Assembly: GCF_036237315.1 (NCBI RefSeq)
Contig: NZ_CP108356.1
Location: 1,984,001-2,048,000 of the forward strand
From: Streptomyces sp. NBC_01351
Lineage (GTDB): Bacteria > Actinomycetota > Actinomycetes > Streptomycetales > Streptomycetaceae
Reading direction: 5' to 3'
DNA length: 64,000 bases
In this document: positions 8,213 through 16,446 of the stretch, piece after piece
Layout: each line of letters begins with the position of its first letter
Numbering within the stretch: the stretch's first letter is position 1
Made by a program: the position numbers and the translations under genes
The notes under the pieces: model-generated
What the model was told of the DNA's origin: nothing
Seen by the model: only the letters and a program-made list of their open reading frames with translations
Databases searched by the model: none

Positions 8213-10338
8213 GCACCACCGCTGAGCTCCTGAAGGGCGCGGCCGAGCTGTTCCCGGACGAGGTCGTCACGTCCGCGCACGTCCGTCACCTGGACCTGCC
8301 GTTCGGCGCCGGGCGCTTCGCGCTCGTCACGCTGGACAACGGCTTCGACCACACCAAGCCGACCACCTTCGGCCCGCAGTCCCTCGCCAACCTGAACGCG
8401 GCGATCGACCAGGTCGAGCAGGAGGCCATCGCCGGCTCCATCGTCGGCGCGGGCATCACCGGCAAGCCGTTCATCTTCGCGGTCGGCGCCGACCTCAAGG
8501 GTGTCGAGCTGCTGAAGAACCACGACGAGGCGCTCGCCATCGGCAAGGGCGGCCACGACGTCTTCAAGCGCCTCGCGGCGCTGGCCGTCCCGACCTTCGC
8601 CTACTACAACGGCGCGGCGATGGGCGGCGGTGTCGAGGTCGGTCTGCACTGCACCTACCGCACCGTCTCCAAGGCCATCCCGGCCTTCTCGCTGCCCGAG
8701 GTCTTCCTCGGCCTGGTTCCGGGCTGGGGCGGCTGCGCCCTGCTCCCGAACCTGATCGGCGCGGAGCGCGCGGTCTCGGTCATCATCGAGAACTCGCTGA
8801 ACCAGAACCGCCAGCTCAAGGGCAAGCAGGTCTTCGAGCTCGGCATCGCCGACGCGATCTTCGAGGGCGCCGACTTCCTGGAGCAGTCGCTCCTGTGGAC
8901 GGCGAACGTCCTGAACGGCACCACCGAGGTCGTCCGCGACGAGATCGACCGCGGTGACGCGTGGGACGCGGCCGTCGCCAAGGGCCGCTTCATCGCGGAC
9001 TCCAAGGTGCACGGCGCCGCTCCGGCCGCCTACCGCGCGCTGGACATCATCGCCGCGGCCAAGGACGGCGACCTCCAGGCCGGTTTCGACGCCGAGGACA
9101 CGGCCCTGGCCGACCTCATCATGGGCGGCGAGCTGCGCTCGGGCATCTACGCCTTCAACCTGGTCCAGAAGCGCGCCAAGCGCCCGGCCGGCGCCCCGGA
9201 CAAGTCCCTGGCCCGTCCGGTCACCAAGGTCGGCGTCGTCGGCGCGGGCCTGATGGCCTCGCAGCTGGCGCTGCTGTTCCTGCGCCGCCTGGAGGTGCCG
9301 GTGGTCCTCACCGACATCGACCAGGAGCGCGTGGACAAGGGCGTGGGCTACGTCCACGCCGAGATCCAGAAGCTGCTCGGCAAGGGCCGCATCAACCAGG
9401 ACAAGGCCAACCGCCTGACCGCCCTGGTGACCGGCGTCCTGGACAAGGCCGAGGGCTTCGCGGACGCGGACTTCATCATCGAGGCCGTGTTCGAGGAGAT
9501 GTCCGTCAAGCAGAAGGTGTTCGCGGAGGTCGAGGCGGTCGCCCCGGCGCACGCGATCCTCGCCACCAACACCTCCTCGCTGTCGGTGTCGGAGATGGCT
9601 TCCAAGCTCCAGCACCCGGAGCGCGTGGTCGGCTTCCACTTCTTCAACCCGGTCGCGATCCTCCCGCTGCTGGAGATCGTCCGCGGTGAGCAGACCGACG
9701 AGGCCTCGCTGGCCACGGCCTTCGGTGTCGCCAAGAAGCTGAAGAAGACCGCGGTCCTCACCAAGGACGCCCCGGCGTTCGTCGTGAACCGCATCCTGAC
9801 CCGCTTCATGGGCGAGATCCAGAACGTCATCGACGAGGGCACCCCGGTGGTCACGGCGGAGAAGGCCATCGAGCCGCTCGGCCTGCCGATGTCCCCGCTG
9901 GTGCTCCTGGAGCTCGTGGGACCTGCGATCGGTCTGCACGTCTCCGAGACCCTGAACCGCGCCTTCCCGGAGCGCTTCACCGTCTCCCCGAACCTGGCTG
10001 CCGTCGTCAAGGCTGGCAAGCGCGGCTTCTACGTCTACGATTCCGGCAAGCCGGAGCTGGACCCCGAGGTCGCCGCCCTCCTCGTACAGGGCGACTCGGT
10101 CCTGACCGAGGAGCAGGTCCGCGACCGCGTCCTGGACGCGGTGGCGCAGGAGATCGGCCTGATGCTGGAGGAGGGTGTCGTGGCCGAGGCCCAGGACATC
10201 GACCTCTGCCTCATCACGGGCGCCGGCTGGCCCTTCCACCTGGGCGGCATCACGCCGTACCTGGACCGCGAGGGCGTCTCGGAGCGCGTGAACGGCAAGA
10301 AGTTCCTGGCCCCGGGCCTGGCGAGCGTTCCCGCCTAG
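8209..10338 (+). CDS. fadB: fatty acid oxidation multienzyme (enoyl-CoA hydratase / 3-hydroxyacyl-CoA dehydrogenase)
   Basis: 709 residues from GTG 8209, overlapping the fadA stop by 4 bases. The N-terminal crotonase domain (about 1-200) has the oxyanion-hole GADLKG, the glutamate in GAAMGGGVEVG and a second catalytic glutamate in SLPEVFLGLVPGWGG. The NAD-binding 3-hydroxyacyl-CoA dehydrogenase domain starts at about residue 338 (VGVVGAGLMAS). Its usual third glycine is alanine. It contains the conserved ATNTSSLSVSE and GFHFFNPV motifs, and a C-terminal dehydrogenase domain follows. The enzyme hydrates trans-2-enoyl-CoA and oxidises the product with NAD+, feeding FadA. A strong hairpin follows. 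Confidence 0.93.
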   Translation: MSTTAELLKGAAELFPDEVVTSAHVRHLDLPFGAGRFALVTLDNGFDHTKPTTFGPQSLANLNAAIDQVEQEAIAGSIVGAGITGKPFIFAVGADLKGVELLKNHDEALAIGKGGHDVFKRLAALAVPTFAYYNGAAMGGGVEVGLHCTYRTVSKAIPAFSLPEVFLGLVPGWGGCALLPNLIGAERAVSVIIENSLNQNRQLKGKQVFELGIADAIFEGADFLEQSLLWTANVLNGTTEVVRDEIDRGDAWDAAVAKGRFIADSKVHGAAPAAYRALDIIAAAKDGDLQAGFDAEDTALADLIMGGELRSGIYAFNLVQKRAKRPAGAPDKSLARPVTKVGVVGAGLMASQLALLFLRRLEVPVVLTDIDQERVDKGVGYVHAEIQKLLGKGRINQDKANRLTALVTGVLDKAEGFADADFIIEAVFEEMSVKQKVFAEVEAVAPAHAILATNTSSLSVSEMASKLQHPERVVGFHFFNPVAILPLLEIVRGEQTDEASLATAFGVAKKLKKTAVLTKDAPAFVVNRILTRFMGEIQNVIDEGTPVVTAEKAIEPLGLPMSPLVLLELVGPAIGLHVSETLNRAFPERFTVSPNLAAVVKAGKRGFYVYDSGKPELDPEVAALLVQGDSVLTEEQVRDRVLDAVAQEIGLMLEEGVVAEAQDIDLCLITGAGWPFHLGGITPYLDREGVSERVNGKKFLAPGLASVPA

Positions 10339-10365
10339 CCCATCGGCGCCTCACACCGGCGCATC

Positions 10366-10404
10366 CGGATGCCCGTTCGTGGAACCTCCACGGACGGGCA
10401 TCCG
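10366..10404 (+). terminator. terminator after fadB
   Basis: CGGATGCCCGTTCGTGGA (10366-10383) pairs with TCCACGGACGGGCATCCG (10387-10404) over 18 positions with one T-G mismatch and a 3-base loop. It is 27 bases after the fadB stop. No long T-run follows, as is usual in Streptomyces. Confidence 0.75.
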
Positions 10405-10473
10405 TCCTTCCATGAAAGAATGTTCGTCTTGTGTACGGCCGCGCAGTGAACAGAACAAGGCGGGAAACGCTCG

Positions 10474-11535
10474 GTGGCTCAGATCAACATCTCGCGCCGG
10501 GCCGTCCTCATCGGCGGCGGTGCCACCGGAGTCGCCCTGGCCGGCGGTCTGCTGTCCGGCCGGCTGTCCGGCAGCACCCCTGAAGAGGACACCTGGCCGG
10601 AGTCGTCCGCTTCGCCCGTGGTGGGTGTCTTCGACGCGAGCACCGACGAGCAGCTGCTGCCCCCCACCCCGCTCATGAACACCACCGTGGTGCAGTCCTT
10701 CGCCTTCGACGACACCCGCGGGGACCTGTACGCGGTGCAGCTCGTCCAGGGCGGTCTGTGGCTGGACGGTGAGCGCGCACGGGTGCCCAGCGCCGATCGC
10801 TCGCTCAACGGAGACCTGTGCGTCACCCGGGTCCCCCTGAGCGGCGGCCTGAACGAGACGCAGTTCATGTACCTGCGCGGCTTCGGGCACGGGGTGTCGT
10901 TCGGGGTCGAGCCGAACCGCCAGGGTGTGTGGCTGTGGACCGAGTCGGACGCCGATCCCGAGACGGGCTACGGCCGGGCCGTGGCGCGGATTCCCTTCAA
11001 GGCGGGCACCACCCTCGACAGCGACGACCCGTCGGTCCGTCACCACCGCCCCTTCCCCGGGTCCACGGCGAACCAGCCCGTCCTGGACTTGGCGGGCGAC
11101 CGGGTCATGGTGTCGTACTGGACCACGCACAAGCCCGCCCAGCAGTGGTACGCCGTGTTCCGCAGGGACGAGTTCGCGGCCGGGCGGTACCAGCCGCTGC
11201 AGGCGGTGCGGCAGGTGGGCCGGAAGGGCTCGGAGACCTTCCAGGGCTGCACGCTGTTCGGCGACCACGTCTACCAGCTGGCCGGTACCGCGTACACCGA
11301 GGAGGACGGCCGCAACCCGCCCTCCTCCAAGGGCAACGCGCGGCTGTCCGCGATGGACCTGAAGACCGGGGAGCCGGCCGGCCGGGCGCGCGTGCACTCC
11401 GCGAGCGGGCTTTCGCACCGGGAGCCCGAGGGCCTCGCGGTCCGGCTGACCGACCAGCCGCGCCTGTGCGTGGGGTTCGCCGTGGGCGACCCGGGCGAGC
11501 GGATGCTCACGGTGCACTCGTTCCGTCACATGTGA
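10474..11535 (+). CDS. exported TagC-like beta-propeller protein
   Basis: 353 residues from GTG 10474. The N-terminus (SRRAVLIGGGATGVALAGG) has the twin-arginine and hydrophobic region of a Tat-type signal. The rest has blade-like repeats (QSFAFDDTRGDLYAVQ, GHGVSFGVEPNRQGVWLWTE, REPEGLAV near the end) characteristic of the teichoic-acid TagC/phage P68 receptor-binding propeller family. These proteins are associated with wall polymers or polymer hydrolysis; the exact activity here is unknown. It starts the wall-polymer block. Its last 10 bases overlap the convergent glycosyltransferase gene within a perfect palindrome. Confidence 0.7.
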   Translation: MAQINISRRAVLIGGGATGVALAGGLLSGRLSGSTPEEDTWPESSASPVVGVFDASTDEQLLPPTPLMNTTVVQSFAFDDTRGDLYAVQLVQGGLWLDGERARVPSADRSLNGDLCVTRVPLSGGLNETQFMYLRGFGHGVSFGVEPNRQGVWLWTESDADPETGYGRAVARIPFKAGTTLDSDDPSVRHHRPFPGSTANQPVLDLAGDRVMVSYWTTHKPAQQWYAVFRRDEFAAGRYQPLQAVRQVGRKGSETFQGCTLFGDHVYQLAGTAYTEEDGRNPPSSKGNARLSAMDLKTGEPAGRARVHSASGLSHREPEGLAVRLTDQPRLCVGFAVGDPGERMLTVHSFRHM

Positions 11536-11538
11536 CGG
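11523..11538. repeat. 16-bp palindrome shared by two convergent stop codons
   Basis: CCGTCACATGTGACGG is perfectly self-complementary. Both convergent genes end in it, each reading Arg-His-Met-stop, and they overlap by 10 bases. Confidence 0.8.
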
Positions 11539-13187
11539 GGCACGTGCGGGGTCATGTGCGCGGTGCCGGTGTCCGGCAGCGGGCGGCGGGACGAGACCTC
11601 GACGGTCAGGTTGCCGGCCTTCGTGGCGTAGAGGTGCGCCACGGTCTCCAGGCCGGTCGCGTCGGGCGGACCCACGACGACGCCCTGGCGGGTGCCGTCC
11701 TGTACGGACTCGGCGCGCACGCCGCCGAACCGGACCTCCTTGCCCACGCCCTGGTAGCGGACGTTCAGGAACACGTCCCACAGGCCGGGCGGGATCGGGT
11801 GGTGGCCGTCGGCCGCCGAGAGGTCGAGACGCGCCTCGAAGCCCGCCAGTCCGCGCTCCGCCCTGGTGGCGGCGTTCAGCTTCGGTGTGGGGGTGCTGTA
11901 CGCGCGGAAACGGCGCTCGTCCCCGCTCCTGCGCTCGCGGAGGACCACCTGGACGCCCGGCGCCCGGGTGGGGAGCTGCTCGATGTACCCGTGGCCCACG
12001 AGGTTGAGCGTGGTGCCGGTCCAGTTCAGCTTGTTCAGCCGGTGCTTGGCCCGCAGGGTGTGGGTCACTTCGAAGAACTCGTCGGGCAGGCCGACCTCGG
12101 GGTCCCGGAAGAAGGGGAACCGCCGGAAGACCCGGCCCCCCTCGATGAGGAGCTCCGCCTTCTCCTTGTCCAGTTCGAAGGCGATCAGCCGCTCGGCCTC
12201 GGCGAACCGGCCCTGCCGGATCAGCTCCAGGCGGACCGTGAGCGGGCGGGGCAGCTTCCGGAACACGGCCGGGGTGGCGTACGCCTCCAGCAGCTCACGG
12301 CATTCGGACATCGCGCGCCAGCGCGTCTCGGGGTCCTCGCAGCCGCGGTAGGCGGTCCCGGTGGCCTTGGCGAGCTCGATCTCGAAGTGGCGCGCCATGA
12401 GGTGGTCGCGGGCGGGGCCCGGCTGGACCCGTTCGGCGACCATCGCCGTCAACCGCCGGGCGAGTGCCGTCCGGTCGGGGAGCGAGCCGGCGTACCCGGA
12501 GACGTTGATCCCCGCGACCCGCTTGGCCTGCTGGACGCAGACCATGTCGGCGACGACGGCGACGCGGTCCGCGTAGAGGTAGGCGAGGGCGGTGAAGACC
12601 TGCTCCTCGCCGAGCCGCCAGTCGGCGGGGAAGCGCAGCGAACAGCGCTCGACGAGGGTGCGGCGGAACAGTTTGTCGGTGCTCAGAGACCAGTACACGC
12701 GGGAGGCGAAGACGTCGGCGTCGGCGGAACCGCGGGCGAACATGGACGAGCCGACCTTCTGCCCGTCGAGGCCCTCCACCTTGCCGAGCACGACGTCCGC
12801 GTCGTGCTCGTCGGCGCTGTGCACCATCCGGGTGAGGGCACCCGGCGCGAGCCGGTCGGTGCCGCTGAGGAAGAACAGGTGGCGCCCGGTGGACTGTTCG
12901 ATGCCGAGGTTGCGCCCCTCTGCGGGGGACTCGGACGGAGGCAGCGCGGCGAAGCGGACCAGCGAGGGGTGCTGGGCGGCCCACTGCCGGAGGACCTCCC
13001 GGGTACCGTCACCGGATCCGCGGTCGAAGGCGAGCACCTCGACGCGGAGCCCCTCCTCGCACTGGGCCAGCACCGAGTCGAGGCAGGCGCCGATCTGGTG
13101 CACGGAGTTCACCGCGTCGACGATCACGCTGACGTCGGGCTGTTCCTTGGGGTGGCGGGAGGGGGCGGCGTTCACGGAACTGGTCAC
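11526..13187 (-). CDS. family 2 glycosyltransferase with beta-rich C-terminus (TarS-like layout)
   Basis: 553 residues from GTG 13187. The N-terminal GT-A domain (about 18-230) shows the nucleotide-binding VSVIVDAVNSVHQIGACLDS, ESPAEGRNLGI, and a FFLSGTDRL stretch in the place of the DxD region. The final 200 residues are beta-rich and resemble the C-terminal domains of wall teichoic acid glycosyltransferases such as TarS. The protein probably decorates, or takes part in assembling, the wall polymer using a nucleotide sugar at the inner membrane face. It is the last gene of the leftward cluster. The acceptor and sugar cannot be read from sequence. Confidence 0.75.
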   Translation of the reverse strand: MTSSVNAAPSRHPKEQPDVSVIVDAVNSVHQIGACLDSVLAQCEEGLRVEVLAFDRGSGDGTREVLRQWAAQHPSLVRFAALPPSESPAEGRNLGIEQSTGRHLFFLSGTDRLAPGALTRMVHSADEHDADVVLGKVEGLDGQKVGSSMFARGSADADVFASRVYWSLSTDKLFRRTLVERCSLRFPADWRLGEEQVFTALAYLYADRVAVVADMVCVQQAKRVAGINVSGYAGSLPDRTALARRLTAMVAERVQPGPARDHLMARHFEIELAKATGTAYRGCEDPETRWRAMSECRELLEAYATPAVFRKLPRPLTVRLELIRQGRFAEAERLIAFELDKEKAELLIEGGRVFRRFPFFRDPEVGLPDEFFEVTHTLRAKHRLNKLNWTGTTLNLVGHGYIEQLPTRAPGVQVVLRERRSGDERRFRAYSTPTPKLNAATRAERGLAGFEARLDLSAADGHHPIPPGLWDVFLNVRYQGVGKEVRFGGVRAESVQDGTRQGVVVGPPDATGLETVAHLYATKAGNLTVEVSSRRPLPDTGTAHMTPHVPRHM

Positions 13188-13230
13188 CAGACTTCGTTGC
13201 GTACGGGGGCGGTACGAGGGGCCGGGGCGG

Positions 13231-14052
13231 TCAGCGGACGACCGGGGCCTCGGGCCAGGGCAGTGGCCCGTGGACCGTCGGCTGGGCCCACGGCAGGTGG
13301 CGCGTCGTGCCGACGCCGTTGAATCCGGGCGGGGTCAGCAGACCGGGGGTGGCCGAGAGGTCGCCGATGTAGACGACGACGCGGCCTTCGGCCTGCTCGC
13401 CCGAGGCCGAGCGCACGGTGTACGGGAAGTGGTCGTAGCCCATCGCCCCGGGCGCGGCCTGGAAGGCGAGGGCGCCTTCCCCGGTGACGCTGACCGTGCC
13501 CGCCGACGGCTGGCCGTGCCCGATCAGGACCGTGCCCTGCGGCAGTCCCTGCCGGACCTCGATCACCGCGGGAACATGGGCCTGGTGCGGGGGGATGTTC
13601 AGGGCGTGGCCGGGGGCGAACAGGCCCCGGATCCGTACGCCTTCGTGCGCGAGCGGGGCCACGCGCAGCAGCTTGCGCGGCTCCTGGCCGGGGATCGCGG
13701 CGCCGATCTCGGGCCGCAGCGCGGGCGCGGTGGTCTCCGGGCGGACGCGCAGGGTGAGCACGGCGGTCTCGGAGGCACCGGCCTGGGCGCGGACCCGGTA
13801 CCGGCGTTGCGCGGGCGAGTACTCGGCGCCCGAGACGCCGAGCACCTCCGCGGCGTCGGCCACGGAGTCCTCGGCGAGGTAACCGTAGGCGTGCCAGGCG
13901 GCGGGGCCGGCCTGCACGGTCAGCGCGAGGCGGACGGTCTGGCCGGGTGCCACGGAGGCCCGCGGATGGGCCTCGCTCTGCAACGTGACACGTGCCGTGT
14001 TGCCGGGGACGCCGGGCTCCTGGATCCGGACCGTGGTCAGCAGGTACGTCAC
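13231..14052 (-). CDS. beta-sandwich protein of the wall-polymer cluster, function unknown
   Basis: 273 residues from GTG 14052, which overlaps the stop of the SGNH gene by 4 bases (GTGA, coupling). There is no signal peptide or membrane segment. The sequence is rich in beta-strand patterns in several Ig-like or cadherin-like modules (TVRLALTVQAG, YRVRAQAGASETAVLTLRV, YDHFPYTVRSASGEQAEG). The lack of an export signal is odd for an Ig-like protein and suggests either an intracellular scaffold or export with a partner. I do not recognise the family. Confidence 0.7.
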   Translation of the reverse strand: MTYLLTTVRIQEPGVPGNTARVTLQSEAHPRASVAPGQTVRLALTVQAGPAAWHAYGYLAEDSVADAAEVLGVSGAEYSPAQRRYRVRAQAGASETAVLTLRVRPETTAPALRPEIGAAIPGQEPRKLLRVAPLAHEGVRIRGLFAPGHALNIPPHQAHVPAVIEVRQGLPQGTVLIGHGQPSAGTVSVTGEGALAFQAAPGAMGYDHFPYTVRSASGEQAEGRVVVYIGDLSATPGLLTPPGFNGVGTTRHLPWAQPTVHGPLPWPEAPVVR

Positions 14053-14873
14053 TTCGCCCCTCCGATCCGCGCCGCCTCGGGCACCGCGGCGACCCGCTCC
14101 TTGGTCAGCCGGTCGGCCGTGGCCGCGTCCGGCCAGCCGATCTCCTCGGTGGTGAACTCGTACCGGTCGAGTCCGTGCACCCAGTGGCCGGGGACGAGGC
14201 CCTGGTCGCGCAGGGCCCGGGCGACGAACCGGGCGCACTCGACCGCGCCGGGGGCCCGCATGTGGGTGTCGTCGCGGCCCTTGAGGTTGGCGACCGGGTT
14301 CTCGTACGGCTTGAGGTAGGCGAACAGCTCGCGGGTCGCGTCCCGGCCCAGCTCGTCCCACCACTCCAGGCTCTGGTCGTAGAGGTCGATCAGCGGAGCG
14401 GCCGTCTCGCCCGCGACCTCTCGCATGGCCATGGGGTAGGTGGCGAGGAAGCGGAGCAGGTTGTCGCTCTTGTCGTACTTGCGCCGCTCGTGGGTGAGGA
14501 CGAGGATCGGGTGCGCCTGCGCCTCGCGCGTCAGGTTCACCATCTGGCGCAGGTACTCCTGGTACTCCTCGAAGGGCTCGGCGTGCAGGCCCTTCTCCGG
14601 CTCCCAGTCCGTGGCCCCGAAGCACACGAGGACGTAGTCGCCGGGGCTGACCTGGTCGAGGACCCACCGGAAGCGGCCGCGGTCGTAGAAGCTCTTCGAA
14701 CTGGCCCGGGCGACCGCGCAGTTGACGACCTCCAGGTCCGGCGTGAGGAACAGACCCAGGGTCTGTCCCCAGCCGGCCATCGGAAGGTGGTCCACCGAGC
14801 GCGTCACGACCGTGGAGTCGCCCGTCACGAACATCCGCCTGCGCGGACCCTCGTGCCCGTACATCGCCGTCAT
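14049..14873 (-). CDS. SGNH/GDSL-type esterase (rhamnogalacturonan acetylesterase-like)
   Basis: 274 residues. Block I is FVTGDSTV with the nucleophilic serine. The GATDWEPEKG segment fits block III. The DDTHMRAPGA block V carries the Asp-x-x-His of the catalytic triad. No signal peptide is visible, so the enzyme may act on polymer precursors in the cytosol, for example by removing or transferring acyl groups. I chose ATG 14873, 5 bases after the stop of the synthase gene upstream in the operon. The longer frame runs into that gene. Confidence 0.75.
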   Translation of the reverse strand: MTAMYGHEGPRRRMFVTGDSTVVTRSVDHLPMAGWGQTLGLFLTPDLEVVNCAVARASSKSFYDRGRFRWVLDQVSPGDYVLVCFGATDWEPEKGLHAEPFEEYQEYLRQMVNLTREAQAHPILVLTHERRKYDKSDNLLRFLATYPMAMREVAGETAAPLIDLYDQSLEWWDELGRDATRELFAYLKPYENPVANLKGRDDTHMRAPGAVECARFVARALRDQGLVPGHWVHGLDRYEFTTEEIGWPDAATADRLTKERVAAVPEAARIGGAK

Positions 14874-14878
14874 CGTTT

Positions 14879-16363
14879 TCAGATCTCTTCGTCGGCCTTC
14901 GCGAAGGCGTCCGCGAGATCGCCCTCGGGAACCGCCACCGTCTTGAAGGGGTCCAGTCGGCGGACGTCGATGACGTGTCCGGTGAACTGCGAGATGAGGA
15001 CGTCGACCGAGGTGCGGGCGACGGACTCGGAGGTCAGCAGCGAGTCCGCGGGCTCTTCGCCGAAGGCCTTGCTGCGCATCGGGGTGCGGGTCCGCTCGGG
15101 GTTGACGCAGTTGACGCGGATGCCGTCGGCGGCCCATTCGTCCGCGAGCGCCTGGGTCAGGTTGACCGTGGCGGCCTTCGCGGAGGAGTAGAGGCTGTAG
15201 CCGGCCCGGCCGCGGGTGTAGCTGCTGGAGGTGTAGAGGAGCAGCTGGCCGCCGGTCTCGGCGAGGTACTGGTGACTGGCGCGGGCGATGTGGACCGGCG
15301 CGAGGTAGTTGACGAGCGTCGCCTTCTCGATGGCCTCGTGGTCGGTCTCGGCGAGCTTGCCGGTGCGCAGGACGCCCGCGGTGTTGACGACGTAGTCGAT
15401 CCGCCCGGCGCTCGCGTGCGCCTCGGCCAGGGCCTTCTCCACGTGGGCGGGGTCCTCGACGAAGGTTCCCGTGCCGGAGCGGCTGTAGCGGAAGACGGTG
15501 GCGCCGTAGGACTCGGCGAAGTCGGCGACGTCGGCGCCGATGCCGTAGCTGGCGCCGAAGACGACGAGGCTCTTGCCGGTCAGAGCGGCGCGATAGGTCT
15601 CGTCGTCGCCGTGCGCCGGGGCGGCCTGGTGGGCGAGCTGGAAGAACTTGTCCGCGATGAAGATGTCGACCGGGTGGGTCACCTTCATGTTGTGCTCCTC
15701 TCCCTCGACCACGTGGATCGGGACGTCGGGGAGGTAGCGCAGGACGACGGAGCAGTCGTCGGTGGCCTCGAAGTTCGGGTCGCCGGCGGCCACGAGGTAG
15801 GCGCGGCGGATCGTCGACAGCAGGAAGCCCTGGGGGGTCTGGCCGCGGCGCAGCCGGGAGCGGTCCGGGATCTCGGTGATGAACTCGCCGTCGTCGCCGT
15901 GGGTGCGGGTGACGATGATGGTGTCGGCGGACGGGATGGCCACGTCCACGGCCTCGTACTTGTCCAGGGCCAGCACGCAGTCGTCGATGACGCGCTGCGA
16001 GAGCAGCGGGCGGACCGCGTCGTGGAAGAGGAGCTTGGGGTCCGGCTCGTCGTCGGCGAGGCCGGCCGTGATGGTGTCGATGGCCCGGCAGGTCGTCTCG
16101 TTGCGCGTGGAGCCGCCGGCGATGACGCCGGTCACCTTGTCCAGGCCGGCCGCCGCGACGATCCGCTCGACCTCCTCGACGTGGTCGGCGTGCATGACGA
16201 CGAGGATCTCGTCGACGGAGGTGTTCTCCTGGAAGATCGTGAGCGTGTGTTCCAGGATGGTCCGGCCGGCGATCTTGACGAGCTGCTTGGGTATGGCGAG
16301 ACCGATCCTTTGGCCGGTACCGCCGGCGAGGACCACGGCGATGGTACGGGCGTTGCGGGACAA
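14879..16363 (-). CDS. bifunctional cytidylyltransferase / short-chain dehydrogenase (CDP-ribitol-type synthase)
   Basis: 494 residues from TTG 16363, chosen because GAGGAG lies 6 bases upstream. The N-terminal domain (about 1-235) is TarI/IspD-like: AVVLAGGTGQRIGLAIPKQL binds CTP, with HDAVRPL and ATDDCSVV later. The C-terminal domain (about 260-475) is a short-chain dehydrogenase with NADPH-binding GASYGIG, NTAGV, and YxxxK catalytic residues (LYSSAKAA). This fusion is the layout of Haemophilus Bcs1, which reduces ribulose 5-phosphate and makes CDP-ribitol. It therefore probably supplies the activated polyol for the neighbouring TagF-type polymerase. It is not the MEP-pathway IspD. Confidence 0.82.
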   Translation of the reverse strand: MSRNARTIAVVLAGGTGQRIGLAIPKQLVKIAGRTILEHTLTIFQENTSVDEILVVMHADHVEEVERIVAAAGLDKVTGVIAGGSTRNETTCRAIDTITAGLADDEPDPKLLFHDAVRPLLSQRVIDDCVLALDKYEAVDVAIPSADTIIVTRTHGDDGEFITEIPDRSRLRRGQTPQGFLLSTIRRAYLVAAGDPNFEATDDCSVVLRYLPDVPIHVVEGEEHNMKVTHPVDIFIADKFFQLAHQAAPAHGDDETYRAALTGKSLVVFGASYGIGADVADFAESYGATVFRYSRSGTGTFVEDPAHVEKALAEAHASAGRIDYVVNTAGVLRTGKLAETDHEAIEKATLVNYLAPVHIARASHQYLAETGGQLLLYTSSSYTRGRAGYSLYSSAKAATVNLTQALADEWAADGIRVNCVNPERTRTPMRSKAFGEEPADSLLTSESVARTSVDVLISQFTGHVIDVRRLDPFKTVAVPEGDLADAFAKADEEI

Positions 16364-16446
16364 GTCGACTCCTCGGAGGGGGAACGGGGGTGTGCGGGGC
16401 GCCGGCGGGGCCGGCAGGGGTACGGCGACTGCTCGGGGCACGCGGC

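Noticed and set aside
10366..10404. Operator for the TagC-like gene
   Set aside because: The 18-bp near-perfect stem with a 3-base loop is better explained as the fadB terminator. It is too long and tight for a typical operator.
14879..16363. MEP-pathway IspD (dxs lies only 7 kb away)
   Set aside because: The cytidylyltransferase domain is fused to a short-chain dehydrogenase and sits in a teichoic-acid-type operon. That layout belongs to CDP-ribitol synthesis, not to methylerythritol phosphate cytidylyltransferase.
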